Shown: positions 8,293 to 18,083, counted from the stretch's first letter. The stretch is DNA of 64,000 nt from Citrobacter koseri ATCC BAA-895 (GCF_000018045.1 NC_009792.1:2480001-2544000), one strand, 5' to 3'. Translations and numbers: made by a program. The notes: a model not told the origin generated them from the sequence alone.

Positions 8293-8313
8293 CAGGGCGG
8301 CCTGGCCGCCCTG
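8293..8313. terminator. Perfect palindrome between the Rpn gene and mscK
   Basis: A 21-nt perfect inverted repeat (CAGGGCGGCC, one base, GGCCGCCCTG) lies between two convergent genes, 8 bp after each stop. It can end transcription from both sides, though neither side has a strong U run. Confidence 0.7.
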
Positions 8314-8321
8314 AACAGAAC

Positions 8322-11300
8322 TTAGCCCACCGACGGCGTCGGATCGTCGCCTTTGATTTCGCGTTTAACTTCCGTCACTTCGTCACCTTTCTCATTGCGC
8401 AGATGCACTTCAAGCTGGTTAAAAGCGATGTCGATGTTATTTTCACGACACAAACGATCGATGGTCCGGTTCAGCTCATCCACCGTATGGCTGCGATCGC
8501 GCAGTTCACGCACGTACAGACGCAGTTCATGATCGAGCGTACTGGCGCCAAACGTGGTAAAGAACACCGCAGGTTCTGGCTCACGCATCACTTTCGGGTG
8601 CTCCGTCGCCGCCTGCAACAGCACTTTTTTCACTTTGTCCAGATCCGAGCCATAGGCGACGCCAAGGCGGATCACCAGCCGGGTGGTGGTGTCGGACAGC
8701 GACCAGTTGATCAATCGCTCGGTCACGAAGGCTTTGTTCGGAATGATCACCTCTTTACGATCGAAGTCGGTAATGGTGGTCGCACGAATACGGATCTTGC
8801 TGACCGTCCCGGAGAAGGTGCCGATAGTCACCGTATCGCCAATGCGTACCGGGCGTTCAAACAGGATAATAATGCCAGAGACGAAGTTACCGAAAATCTC
8901 CTGCAAGCCGAAACCAAGACCGACCGATAACGCCGCCGCCAGCCACTGTAGTTTGTCCCACGATACGCCAAGCGATCCGAATACCGTCATCGCGCCAACG
9001 GCAATGATGATGTAGTTGAGGATCGTGGTGATCGCATACGAAGCCCCCTGGCGCATTTTCAGTCTGGAAAGTACCAGAACTTCCAGCAGGCCAGGTAAGT
9101 TACGGATCAGCGCCCAGGCCACCATTGACACAATAATGGCAAACAGCAGGCTGCCCATCGTAACGTTTTTAACCACCGCGGCGCCCGCTTCCGTGCCGTT
9201 GTAGTGCCAGAGCGTGATGCTGTCGAGATAGCTGAACACGGTGATCAGATCGGACCAAATCGCCCAGAACATCACCCCGAACAGGGCAATCATCAGCAGC
9301 ATGGTGATGCGCAGCGTTTGCTGGTTAACCTGTTCCAGCGCAATGGTCGGTTCTTCCTGCGGCTCCGCGCCTTCTGCCCCCTCTTTCACCAGATTCTGAC
9401 GACGCGCCAGCGCACGGCGCCAGGCAATACGACGCGCCGCGACGCTCAGGCCGCGTAACACGGTCTGATACAGCAGGTTCCAGATAATCACCAGATAGAC
9501 GGTTTCAATCCAGCGCCCGGACAGGCGTAGCGTGGTATAGAAATAGCCCGTCGCGGTCAACACCATCAACGCGACGGGAATGATGGAGAGCACGGTAATC
9601 GTGATCAGACGTAAACCATGCGACTCCTTATCACGCCAGCTATCGCGGCACATTGGCCACACCAGTAGAGTAATAAGCAGAAGGTTGAGGAAAATCACCA
9701 CCTGCCCCAGCACATCGTCCATCAGATGCAGCGGAGAAAGTTCAGCGACCACCGACCAGAAATGCAGCGGCAGTAGCGCCAGACTGATGCGCACAATCTG
9801 GCGGCGCCAGTGGCTGGTCAATTTCGCCGGCATGCCGAAGTGCCGAATGGCAACGCCCTCTTTCTCCAGCACCTTCCAGCACAGACCGAATACCAGCCAG
9901 AACAACGCCAGCTTTTTACTGAACGCCCATAACAGGTCGCTAATATTCAACTGCATGGTGAGGAGGATCAGCCCCACCGCAAGGATTATCAGACAAACCG
10001 GCAAGGCGCGAATCAGATCGATGAAAATCGCTTTCGGCGTATTGAGCTGGCTGTCGTTACGCAATGATCCCACAGCAGCCGCCAGCTTCTCCTGGTACGC
10101 TTTAAGCCATTTCAGTCGCCAGCGAATCACCCCAGCGATCAGCAGCAAAGGCAGCCCCGCGAGGAATGCGATGAATACCGCAGGCCAGGCCTTTTCCCAG
10201 TTCACCGTAATTTTCATCGACCTGAACTGATCTTTCAGCGTTTGCGGGAAGGCTTTAATCCAGTCCCAGTCCATCGGGCGGTTACTGTTAACCCAAAAGA
10301 TTTGCTGAGTCAGGATCTCTTTAAGGTTTTTCGAGACGCTCATCAGCTGCTGTTGATTGATTTGCAGGTTAATGGCCATCATCAGCTGATTACCCAGTTG
10401 CTTATTCAACTGATCCAGCAATTCCCTGCGCATATCAACCACTTGCAGCAGCGCATCATGCACTTCGTCATTAACCTCGTCAGTGTGCCCTTCTTCCAGT
10501 TTGGCCACAAAGGCATCGTTCTGAAACAAAGCGTCACGCTGCTGGTTAACTTCAAACTGCTCCAGACGCAAATCCGCAATCCGGTTGGTCATATCGACAA
10601 GTTCATCTGCCGACGGCAGCGTTTGCTGCTGCTGATACAAGATACGCGACAACAGCAAACTGCCTCTCAGCACCGCAATCTGCTCTTTGATATTGCGCTC
10701 TGATTGCAGCGCGCGATCAAGCCAGTTTTTGACTTTGATGTTCTGCTGCATGAGCGCGTTGCCGTTTTCGGTTGCCGTGATCAAACGCTGGCTCAGTTGA
10801 TGATTGACATCCAGCTCCTGCTTCACAAGAGGGTTAGCCTGAATACGCGCCGTTTCATCCGGCGAGATCGCCTCCTGCGCCGTCTTCTCGGTTAGCGTCA
10901 GACGTTTGCTGTTGACCGCTTCCTGCAAAAGCTGGAGCTGGTGTTCCAGTCGATTGGTGTTCGCCGTGACGTAATCGCGCTGCTTTTGCAGGGTATCCTG
11001 CAAAACCGTATTGCCTTCCAGACTTTTGCGCTGCTGATCGATTTGCGCGTTAAGCAACGCCTGTTGCGCCTGTAGCAGAGCCTGTTGACTCGGGCGCAAT
11101 GCGCTATCCCCGACACTGGTGCCGTCCAGTCGATTACGGATTTGCTGCATTTGCTGCGACGCGGTATACATCGCGTTTTGCACACGCTCAGGCTGCGTCT
11201 GGAGCGAAACCAGCTGACTATTGTAAGTCGCCAGATCGTTTTGCGAGTTCTGCAAATCATCCAGCACCTGCGCAACCCGAAGTTCCAGCTGGCGCAGCGA

Positions 11301-11684
11301 AAGCGTGCTCAACGTTTTTCGCGTTTCGTCGTCATTATCCACATCGCTGAGGGCATTCAGCGCGTCCGTCGCCTGACGCATTTTTTCCGGCGCCTGCGCG
11401 ACTTTCTGGCGTAATTGCGTGGTCTCCTCTTTTACCCGATCGATTTTATCAAGCGTGGCGAGCGTATCGATGAGATCCTGCTGGACCAGTTTATCCAGCG
11501 CCGAGAGGTCTTTCTGTTTACCCAGCGCATCCAGCTGGCTTTGCACGTCTGCTTTCGACGGCAGATCGCCATTCGTTTGCGCACGGGCAAACGCCAACGA
11601 CTGACCGCACAGCAATAACACAAAGAAAATGATTGAGATAAAAACAAGATGCGATGAACGTTTATAGAGCTGCAACATAGTCAT
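8322..11684 (-). CDS. mscK: Potassium-dependent mechanosensitive channel MscK (KefA)
   Basis: A 1120-residue protein when started at ATG 11684 (MTMLQLYKRS), equal to E. coli MscK. A signal peptide (to about residue 34, LAFARA) precedes a long coiled-coil, Gln-rich periplasmic domain (about 35-460). Around eleven membrane segments follow, ending in the MscS-like core with the pore helix region (LSVGLGFGLQEIFGNFVSG) and cytoplasmic beta domain (IIPNKAFVTERLINWS). MscK opens under membrane tension and needs external K+. An in-frame ATG at 11729 would add 15 residues ahead of the signal peptide and is disfavoured. It is transcribed away from the Rpn gene and toward it is a shared terminator. Confidence 0.96.
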   Translation of the reverse strand: MTMLQLYKRSSHLVFISIIFFVLLLCGQSLAFARAQTNGDLPSKADVQSQLDALGKQKDLSALDKLVQQDLIDTLATLDKIDRVKEETTQLRQKVAQAPEKMRQATDALNALSDVDNDDETRKTLSTLSLRQLELRVAQVLDDLQNSQNDLATYNSQLVSLQTQPERVQNAMYTASQQMQQIRNRLDGTSVGDSALRPSQQALLQAQQALLNAQIDQQRKSLEGNTVLQDTLQKQRDYVTANTNRLEHQLQLLQEAVNSKRLTLTEKTAQEAISPDETARIQANPLVKQELDVNHQLSQRLITATENGNALMQQNIKVKNWLDRALQSERNIKEQIAVLRGSLLLSRILYQQQQTLPSADELVDMTNRIADLRLEQFEVNQQRDALFQNDAFVAKLEEGHTDEVNDEVHDALLQVVDMRRELLDQLNKQLGNQLMMAINLQINQQQLMSVSKNLKEILTQQIFWVNSNRPMDWDWIKAFPQTLKDQFRSMKITVNWEKAWPAVFIAFLAGLPLLLIAGVIRWRLKWLKAYQEKLAAAVGSLRNDSQLNTPKAIFIDLIRALPVCLIILAVGLILLTMQLNISDLLWAFSKKLALFWLVFGLCWKVLEKEGVAIRHFGMPAKLTSHWRRQIVRISLALLPLHFWSVVAELSPLHLMDDVLGQVVIFLNLLLITLLVWPMCRDSWRDKESHGLRLITITVLSIIPVALMVLTATGYFYTTLRLSGRWIETVYLVIIWNLLYQTVLRGLSVAARRIAWRRALARRQNLVKEGAEGAEPQEEPTIALEQVNQQTLRITMLLMIALFGVMFWAIWSDLITVFSYLDSITLWHYNGTEAGAAVVKNVTMGSLLFAIIVSMVAWALIRNLPGLLEVLVLSRLKMRQGASYAITTILNYIIIAVGAMTVFGSLGVSWDKLQWLAAALSVGLGFGLQEIFGNFVSGIIILFERPVRIGDTVTIGTFSGTVSKIRIRATTITDFDRKEVIIPNKAFVTERLINWSLSDTTTRLVIRLGVAYGSDLDKVKKVLLQAATEHPKVMREPEPAVFFTTFGASTLDHELRLYVRELRDRSHTVDELNRTIDRLCRENNIDIAFNQLEVHLRNEKGDEVTEVKREIKGDDPTPSVG

Positions 11685-11803
11685 GGGAGTGAAGGTTTCT
11701 GAACCGGAAGAATGACCGGAAATAGTCAAGCCGCAAGAATATCACGGCGGTGACGGACAGAATAGCGGAACGGAAAATGTCCAGGATAATTCCTGGAATG
11801 ATA

Positions 11804-12457
11804 TCAGGGGCTTTCGAGGGCAGGCGCCGCTCTCAGCGTCGGGCAAAGCAGATACATTTCCAACAAGATGGCGACGTAATCTCGCGCTTCTTTTTTCAGA
11901 TCAAAGGATTGCGGCGCAAAAAGCCAGTTTTCCATGATGCCGGAAATATAGCCGCGCATTAATATTGCCGCACGACGCGTCATCAGGTTTCCCGGGAGCA
12001 TTTTTGCTTTAATACAATGTGTTAGCGTTTGTTCAATGCGATCATAGCTTTCCACGCAGATGCTTCGCTGCGCCTGTTGCACTACCGCCATTTCACCCAC
12101 GAATTCGCATTTGTGGAATATAATTTCCATCAATAAACGTCGGCGCTCTTCCGTCACGGTTGCTTCAAGAAGATGGACTAAAATTTCTCTTAATACTGAT
12201 AGTGGATCGTCGGGGAATTTTGCCTGATACTCAATCTCAAGCTCACCAATATTGGATTCTGATAGCTCCCAGATTTCACTGAATAAATCCGACTTGTTTT
12301 TGAAGTGCCAATAGATTGCACCGCGTGTGACGCCAGCGGCTTTTGCAATCTCCGCGAGCGAAGTGGATGATACCCCTTGTCGCGAGAACAAACGCAGAGC
12401 TACATCCAGGATGTGTTGCCGAGTTTCCTGTGCTTGTTGTTTGGTTTTTCGTGCCAT
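11804..12457 (-). CDS. acrR: TetR-family repressor AcrR
   Basis: A 217-residue TetR-family repressor. The N-terminal helix-turn-helix is conserved (SLAEIAKAAGVTRGAIYWHFKNKSDLF, about 33-58); the C-terminal half is the variable ligand-binding domain that senses drugs and dyes. It binds the palindrome at 12486-12509 and represses both itself and divergent acrAB. The first codons also form a marbox (12439-12457). The C-terminus is slightly longer than E. coli AcrR and diverges, as is usual. The frame is intact, with no sign of the loss-of-function mutations seen in resistant isolates. Confidence 0.97.
   Translation of the reverse strand: MARKTKQQAQETRQHILDVALRLFSRQGVSSTSLAEIAKAAGVTRGAIYWHFKNKSDLFSEIWELSESNIGELEIEYQAKFPDDPLSVLREILVHLLEATVTEERRRLLMEIIFHKCEFVGEMAVVQQAQRSICVESYDRIEQTLTHCIKAKMLPGNLMTRRAAILMRGYISGIMENWLFAPQSFDLKKEARDYVAILLEMYLLCPTLRAAPALESP
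12439..12457 (-). promoter_or_regulatory. MarA/SoxS/Rob box of acrAB, overlapping the acrR start
   Basis: The first 19 nt of acrR, ATGGCACGAAAAACCAAAC on the minus strand, fit the marbox consensus AYnGCACnnWnnRYYAAAY at every position. In E. coli the acrAB marbox has this sequence and place, as I recall it. MarA, SoxS, Rob and, where present, RamA would activate acrAB from here. Confidence 0.75.
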
Positions 12458-12485
12458 ATGTCGGTGAATTTACAGGCGTTAGATT

Positions 12486-12509
12486 TACATACATTTGTGG
12501 ATGTATGTA
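12486..12509. promoter_or_regulatory. AcrR operator
   Basis: A 24-bp near-perfect palindrome with arms TACATACATT and GATGTATGTA lies between acrR and acrA. It differs at a single central base from the E. coli AcrR operator as I recall it. It overlaps where the divergent promoters are expected. Confidence 0.92.
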
Positions 12510-12598
12510 CCATAGCACGACGATAATATAAACGCAGCAATGGGTTTGTGGACTTTTGACCATTGATCAATTTGAAATCGGACACTCGAGGTTTACAT

Positions 12599-13792
12599 AT
12601 GAACAAAAACAGAGGGTTTACGCCTCTGGCGGTCGTTCTGATGCTCTCAGGCAGCTTAGCGCTAACAGGATGTGACGACAAACAGGCCCAACAAGGTGGT
12701 CAGCAGATGCCAGAAGTTGGGGTTGTGACGCTCAAAACTGAACCTCTACAGATCACTACTGAACTCCCGGGTCGCACCAATGCATACCGTATTGCGGAAG
12801 TTCGTCCTCAGGTAAGCGGAATTATCCTGAAACGTAACTTTACGGAAGGCGGCGACATTGAAGCGGGTGTGTCTCTCTATCAGATTGATCCTGCGACTTA
12901 CCAGGCGGCTTACGAAAGCGCCAAAGGCGATCTCGCTAAAGCGCAGGCGGCTGCAAATATCGCTCAGTTAACGGTTAAACGTTATCAGAAACTGTTGGGT
13001 ACGAAATACATCAGCCAACAAGACTACGATAGCGCGCTGGCAGATGCGCAACAGGCGAATGCATCCGTTGTGGCGGCAAAAGCGGCCGTTGAAACCGCAC
13101 GCATTAATCTGGCGTATACCAAAGTGACCTCCCCGATTAGCGGCCGGATCGGTAAATCATCCGTAACGGAAGGCGCGCTGGTACAAAACGGCCAGGCTAC
13201 CGCCCTCGCGACAGTACAGCAACTCGACCCGATCTATGTGGATGTAACGCAGTCAAGCAACGACTTCCTGCGCCTGAAACAGGAGTTGGCGAGCGGCAAA
13301 CTGAAGCAAGAGAACGGCAAAGCGAAAGTCGAGCTGGTCACCAGCGACGGCATTACCTATCCGCAATCCGGTACGCTTGAGTTTTCTGACGTCACCGTCG
13401 ACCAAACCACCGGTTCTATTACGTTACGCGCAATCTTCCCTAACCCGGACCATACCTTACTGCCTGGTATGTTTGTTCGCGCACGTCTGGAAGAAGGCAC
13501 CAATCCTGATGCATTGCTGGTTCCCCAGCAGGGCGTTACCCGTACGCCACGCGGTGATGCCAGTGCGTTGGTTGTCGGCGCCGATGACAAAGTGGAAACC
13601 CGTCAGATCGTCGCAAACCAGGCGATTGGCGATAAGTGGTTAGTCACTGATGGACTCAAATCGGGCGATCGCGTGATTGTTACCGGGCTGCAAAAAGTGC
13701 GTCCTGGCGCGCAGGTTAAAGCGCAGGAAGTCACCGCGGATAATGAACAGCAAGCCGCAAGCGCTAACCCGTCTGAACAGTCTAAGTCTTAA
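12599..13792 (+). CDS. acrA: Multidrug efflux periplasmic adaptor AcrA
   Basis: A 397-residue lipoprotein starting at ATG 12599 (MNKNRGFTPLAVV), with the GAGG ribosome-binding site upstream; longer in-frame extensions are not conserved. A signal peptide ends in the lipobox LTGC (Cys25). Then follow the split lipoyl domain, an alpha-hairpin (KRYQKLLGTKYISQQDYDSALADAQ, about 125-190), a beta-barrel and a membrane-proximal domain. AcrA links AcrB to TolC across the periplasm. acrB follows 22 bp downstream in the same operon. Several residues match Citrobacter/Enterobacter-type AcrA more than Salmonella Typhimurium AcrA, from memory. Confidence 0.98.
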   Translation: MNKNRGFTPLAVVLMLSGSLALTGCDDKQAQQGGQQMPEVGVVTLKTEPLQITTELPGRTNAYRIAEVRPQVSGIILKRNFTEGGDIEAGVSLYQIDPATYQAAYESAKGDLAKAQAAANIAQLTVKRYQKLLGTKYISQQDYDSALADAQQANASVVAAKAAVETARINLAYTKVTSPISGRIGKSSVTEGALVQNGQATALATVQQLDPIYVDVTQSSNDFLRLKQELASGKLKQENGKAKVELVTSDGITYPQSGTLEFSDVTVDQTTGSITLRAIFPNPDHTLLPGMFVRARLEEGTNPDALLVPQQGVTRTPRGDASALVVGADDKVETRQIVANQAIGDKWLVTDGLKSGDRVIVTGLQKVRPGAQVKAQEVTADNEQQAASANPSEQSKS

Positions 13793-13814
13793 CTTAAACA
13801 GGAGCCGTTAAGAC

Positions 13815-16800
13815 ATGCCTAATTTCTTTATCGATCGCCCTATATTTGCGTGGGTGATCGCCATTATCATCATGTTGGCAGGGGGCCTCGCGATCCTCAA
13901 ACTGCCGGTAGCGCAATATCCAACGATTGCGCCGCCCGCAGTGACGATCTCCGCGACTTACCCTGGCGCTGATGCGAAAACCGTGCAGGACACGGTAACG
14001 CAGGTTATCGAACAGAACATGAACGGTATCGATAACCTGATGTACATGTCCTCAAACAGTGACTCCACGGGTACCGTGCAGATCACCCTGACCTTCGAAT
14101 CCGGTACGGATGCAGATATCGCGCAGGTTCAGGTGCAGAACAAACTGCAACTGGCCATGCCGCTGCTTCCTCAGGAGGTTCAACAGCAGGGTGTGAGCGT
14201 TGAGAAATCATCCAGCAGCTTCCTGATGGTTGTGGGCGTCATTAACACCGACGGCACCATGACACAGGAGGATATCTCTGACTACGTTGCGGCGAACATG
14301 AAAGACGCCATCAGCCGTACGTCAGGTGTGGGTGACGTGCAGCTGTTTGGTTCGCAGTACGCGATGCGTATCTGGATGGACCCAACGAAGCTGAACAACT
14401 TCCAGCTCACGCCAGTGGATGTGATTAACGCGATCAAAGCGCAGAACGCCCAGGTTGCGGCCGGTCAGCTTGGCGGTACGCCGCCGGTGAAAGGCCAGCA
14501 ACTGAACGCCTCCATCATCGCGCAAACGCGTCTGACCTCTACGGAAGAGTTCGGTAAAATTCTGCTGAAAGTGAACCAGGACGGCTCCCAGGTTCGCCTG
14601 CGCGATGTAGCAAGAATTGAACTGGGCGGTGAGAACTACGACATCATTGCGAAGTTCAACGGACAGCCTGCGTCTGGTCTGGGGATCAAGCTGGCGACCG
14701 GTGCGAACGCGCTGGATACCGCAAACGCCATCCGTGCAGAACTGAAGAAGATGGAACCGTTCTTCCCGTCAGGGATGAAGATTGTTTACCCGTATGACAC
14801 CACCCCGTTCGTGACGATCTCCATTCACGAAGTGGTGAAAACGCTGGTAGAAGCCATCATCCTCGTGTTCCTGGTCATGTACCTGTTCCTGCAAAACTTC
14901 CGTGCGACGTTGATTCCGACAATCGCGGTGCCGGTGGTGCTGTTAGGGACATTCGCCGTGCTTTCGGCGTTCGGTTTCTCGATAAACACGCTAACAATGT
15001 TCGGGATGGTGCTCGCCATCGGCCTGTTGGTGGATGACGCCATCGTGGTGGTAGAGAACGTTGAGCGTGTAATGTCCGAAGAAGGATTGCCGCCGAAAGA
15101 AGCCACGCGAAAATCAATGGGCCAGATTCAGGGCGCGCTGGTGGGTATCGCGATGGTGCTGTCAGCGGTATTTATCCCGATGGCCTTCTTCGGCGGGTCT
15201 ACAGGGGCTATTTATCGTCAGTTCTCCATCACCATTGTGTCCGCAATGGCGCTGTCAGTGCTGGTGGCATTGATCCTGACGCCAGCCCTGTGCGCCACCA
15301 TGCTTAAGCCGGTTGCCAAAGGCAGCCACGGGTCAACCAAAGGTTTCTTTGGCTGGTTCAACAACATGTTCGAGAAGAGCACGCACCACTACACCGACAG
15401 CGTAGGCAACATCCTGCGCAGCACCGGTCGTTATCTGCTGCTCTATCTGATCATCGTTGTCGGCATGGCTTACCTGTTCGTTCGTCTGCCAAGCTCCTTC
15501 TTGCCGGACGAGGACCAGGGGGTTTTCCTGAGCATGGCGCAGTTGCCAGCGGGCGCAACCCAGGAGCGTACGCAGAAAGTTCTCGATGAGATGACCGACT
15601 ATTATCTCACCAAAGAGAAAGATAACGTTGAATCCGTCTTTGCGGTTAACGGCTTTGGTTTTGCTGGTCGTGGTCAGAACACCGGTATCGCGTTCGTCTC
15701 GTTGAAAGACTGGGCCGACCGTCCGGGGGATGAGAATAAAGTCGATGCGATCACCGGTCGCGCGATGGGCGCATTCTCCCAGATTAAAGATGCGATGGTG
15801 TTCGCCTTTAACCTGCCAGCGATTGTCGAACTGGGTACGGCAACGGGCTTCGACTTCCAGTTGATTGACCAGGGCGGCCTCGGTCATGAAAAACTGACGC
15901 AGGCGCGTAACCAGCTGTTTGGCGAAGTTGCAAAACACCCGGATCTGCTGGTCGGCGTTCGTCCGAACGGTCTGGAAGATACGCCGCAGTTCAAGGTCGA
16001 TATCGATCAGGAAAAAGCGCAGGCGCTGGGTGTTTCCATTAGCGATATTAACACGACGCTGGGCGCAGCATGGGGCGGTAGCTATGTGAACGACTTCATC
16101 GACCGTGGTCGTGTGAAGAAAGTTTACGTCATGTCTGAAGCGAAATACCGTATGTTGCCGGAAGATATCGGAAACTGGTATGTGCGCGGTAGCGATGGTC
16201 AGATGGTGCCATTCTCGGCCTTCTCCTCCTCGCGCTGGGAATACGGTTCACCGCGTCTGGAACGCTATAACGGTCTACCTTCAATGGAAATCCTCGGCCA
16301 GGCGGCACCAGGTAAGAGTACCGGTGAAGCAATGGCGATGATGGAAGAGCTGGCAAGCAAACTGCCATCCGGCATCGGCTACGACTGGACCGGGATGTCT
16401 TATCAGGAACGACTGTCCGGCAACCAGGCGCCTGCCCTGTACGCCATTTCACTGATCGTGGTCTTCCTGTGTCTGGCGGCGCTGTATGAGAGCTGGTCTA
16501 TTCCGTTCTCCGTTATGCTGGTGGTGCCGCTCGGGGTTATCGGCGCGCTGTTGGCGGCAACCTTCCGTGGCCTGACCAATGACGTTTACTTCCAGGTGGG
16601 CCTGCTCACAACCATTGGGTTGTCGGCGAAGAACGCGATACTTATCGTCGAATTCGCCAAAGACTTAATGGATAAAGAAGGCAAAGGTCTGATAGAAGCA
16701 ACGCTGGAAGCGGTACGTATGCGTTTACGCCCGATCCTGATGACGTCTCTGGCGTTTATCCTCGGTGTTATGCCGCTGGTTATCAGCTCTGGCGCAGGTT

Positions 16801-16961
16801 CCGGCGCGCAGAACGCTGTGGGCACCGGCGTAATGGGCGGGATGGTCACCGCAACGGTTCTGGCTATCTTCTTCGTTCCGGTCTTCTTTGTGGTGGTACG
16901 CCGCCGCTTTAGCCGCAAGAGCGAAGACATTGAGCACAGCCATTCGGTAGAGCATCATTGA
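13815..16961 (+). CDS. acrB: RND multidrug efflux transporter AcrB
   Basis: A 1048-residue proton-driven RND pump, one residue shorter than E. coli AcrB because of a gap near residue 499 (KGSHGSTKGFF). It has the usual twelve membrane segments and two large periplasmic loops. The proton-relay residues are present: D407-D408 in GLLVDDAIVVVENV and the lysine of GLSAKNAILIVEF. AcrB trimers take up drugs, dyes, bile salts and detergents from the inner-membrane leaflet and periplasm and pass them to TolC. It is co-transcribed with acrA and followed by a strong terminator. Confidence 0.98.
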   Translation: MPNFFIDRPIFAWVIAIIIMLAGGLAILKLPVAQYPTIAPPAVTISATYPGADAKTVQDTVTQVIEQNMNGIDNLMYMSSNSDSTGTVQITLTFESGTDADIAQVQVQNKLQLAMPLLPQEVQQQGVSVEKSSSSFLMVVGVINTDGTMTQEDISDYVAANMKDAISRTSGVGDVQLFGSQYAMRIWMDPTKLNNFQLTPVDVINAIKAQNAQVAAGQLGGTPPVKGQQLNASIIAQTRLTSTEEFGKILLKVNQDGSQVRLRDVARIELGGENYDIIAKFNGQPASGLGIKLATGANALDTANAIRAELKKMEPFFPSGMKIVYPYDTTPFVTISIHEVVKTLVEAIILVFLVMYLFLQNFRATLIPTIAVPVVLLGTFAVLSAFGFSINTLTMFGMVLAIGLLVDDAIVVVENVERVMSEEGLPPKEATRKSMGQIQGALVGIAMVLSAVFIPMAFFGGSTGAIYRQFSITIVSAMALSVLVALILTPALCATMLKPVAKGSHGSTKGFFGWFNNMFEKSTHHYTDSVGNILRSTGRYLLLYLIIVVGMAYLFVRLPSSFLPDEDQGVFLSMAQLPAGATQERTQKVLDEMTDYYLTKEKDNVESVFAVNGFGFAGRGQNTGIAFVSLKDWADRPGDENKVDAITGRAMGAFSQIKDAMVFAFNLPAIVELGTATGFDFQLIDQGGLGHEKLTQARNQLFGEVAKHPDLLVGVRPNGLEDTPQFKVDIDQEKAQALGVSISDINTTLGAAWGGSYVNDFIDRGRVKKVYVMSEAKYRMLPEDIGNWYVRGSDGQMVPFSAFSSSRWEYGSPRLERYNGLPSMEILGQAAPGKSTGEAMAMMEELASKLPSGIGYDWTGMSYQERLSGNQAPALYAISLIVVFLCLAALYESWSIPFSVMLVVPLGVIGALLAATFRGLTNDVYFQVGLLTTIGLSAKNAILIVEFAKDLMDKEGKGLIEATLEAVRMRLRPILMTSLAFILGVMPLVISSGAGSGAQNAVGTGVMGGMVTATVLAIFFVPVFFVVVRRRFSRKSEDIEHSHSVEHH

Positions 16962-16974
16962 TTCATCTCCTGTG

Positions 16975-17000
16975 AAAAGGCCGCGCAAGCGGCCTTTTTT
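16975..17000 (+). terminator. Rho-independent terminator of acrAB
   Basis: AAAAGGCCGC, loop GCAA, GCGGCCTTTTTT: a 10-bp perfect stem followed by a U run, 13 nt after the acrB stop. Confidence 0.93.
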
Positions 17001-17462
17001 CTGGATAAAAATCATAAAAAGCGCTTATTGTTAGTTTGTTTATTCACCGTAGAATAAATAAGACATATAATCCCCAGCGTGCTAAAGGCTATTCTTAGAG
17101 AGTCTGGTCATTTCTTATTTTTTCCGTTAATTAAGAAATCATTAAGATTATTCCTGGTATATCGTGAGTGTAACAGCCTTCTTAACAATCGTTGTTAGCA
17201 CAAATGACGATAACTCAATGATTGCAAAAACAATAAAAAGATCGCCTCATTTCAGGCATCGTCTTTTACGGTTAAAATGTAAAATTGCGTTGGGGCAACA
17301 TACTTTTACCTAATTGTAATTTTTCGTAATAGGACGATGAAATCTTTTTTAGAGTGGATTATAGTTAAAACATCAGGAGAAGAGCGCAAGTTCCAGGTCA
17401 GTTAGTTGTATCCATCCCGAAAGGTGTTCGGTTAGTTCAAGCCACTAAGAAGGGGATGCGTT
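17001..17462. other. AT-rich gene-free region upstream of tomB
   Basis: These 462 bp hold no recognised gene. They are distinctly AT-rich compared with the flanks, as is common for H-NS/Hha-controlled promoters, and must carry the tomB-hha promoter. A weak terminator-like fold (GCCT/AGGC stem, then TCTTTT) lies at about 17238-17266. A short frame of 22 codons (ATG 17337 to TAG 17405) is present, with AGGA only two bases ahead of its ATG, so I do not call it as a gene. Confidence 0.5.
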
Positions 17463-17837
17463 ATGGATGAGTACTCACCCAAAAGACATGATATCGCACA
17501 GCTTAAATTTCTCTGTGAAACCCTGTATCATGACTGTCTTGCAAACCTTGAGGAAAGCAACCACGGTTGGGTTAATGACCCTACTTCGGCAATCAATCTT
17601 CAGCTCAATGAACTGATAGAGCATATTGCAACCTTCGCACTTAATTATAAAATTAAGTATAATGAGGACAATAAGCTGATTGCACAGATAGATGAATATC
17701 TGGATGACACCTTTATGTTGTTCAGCAGTTACGGCATTAATGCGCAGGATCTGCAAAAATGGCGAAAATCAGGAAACCGCCTGTTTCGCTGCTTCGTCAA
17801 TGCCACCAGGGCGAATCCTGTTAGCTTGTCATGTTAA
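17463..17837 (+). CDS. tomB: Hha toxicity modulator TomB
   Basis: A 124-residue acidic protein that matches E. coli TomB (YbaJ) at almost every position I recall (MDEYSPKRHDIAQLKFLCETLY at the start). TomB is encoded just ahead of hha (27-bp gap) and is reported to act as an oxygen-dependent antitoxin that oxidises and destabilises Hha. A conserved Cys near the N-terminus (Cys18) and one at the C-terminal end are present. The pair affects biofilm formation and conjugation. Confidence 0.96.
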   Translation: MDEYSPKRHDIAQLKFLCETLYHDCLANLEESNHGWVNDPTSAINLQLNELIEHIATFALNYKIKYNEDNKLIAQIDEYLDDTFMLFSSYGINAQDLQKWRKSGNRLFRCFVNATRANPVSLSC

Positions 17838-17864
17838 AAATTATTACAATCATAGGTAAGATTT

Positions 17865-18083
17865 ATGTCCGATAAACCATTAACGAAAACAGATTATTTG
17901 ATGCGTTTACGACGCTGCCAGACAATAGACACGCTGGAACGTGTAATAGAGAAAAATAAATATGAATTGTCTGACAATGAATTGGCTGTATTTTACTCAG
18001 CAGCAGATCACCGTCTTGCAGAATTGACGATGAATAAGCTCTACGACAAGATTCCCACCTCCGTGTGGAAATTCATTCGCTAA
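17865..18083 (+). CDS. hha: Hemolysin expression-modulating protein Hha
   Basis: A 72-residue small helical protein of the Hha/YmoA family (MSDKPLTKTDYLMRLRRCQ at the start). Hha lacks a DNA-binding domain of its own and acts by binding H-NS and extending silencing of AT-rich, often horizontally acquired genes. The conserved cysteine (Cys18) targeted by TomB is present. It is the second gene of the tomB-hha unit. No clear terminator follows. Confidence 0.98.
   Translation: MSDKPLTKTDYLMRLRRCQTIDTLERVIEKNKYELSDNELAVFYSAADHRLAELTMNKLYDKIPTSVWKFIR

Noticed and set aside
12563..12598. Start of acrA at 12563 instead of 12599
   Set aside because: It would put twelve residues before the lipoprotein signal peptide. 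GAGG is correctly placed for 12599.
17337..17405. 22-codon frame upstream of tomB as a gene
   Set aside because: The SD-like AGGA is only two bases from the ATG, and I know of no conserved peptide here. It is kept as an observation only.
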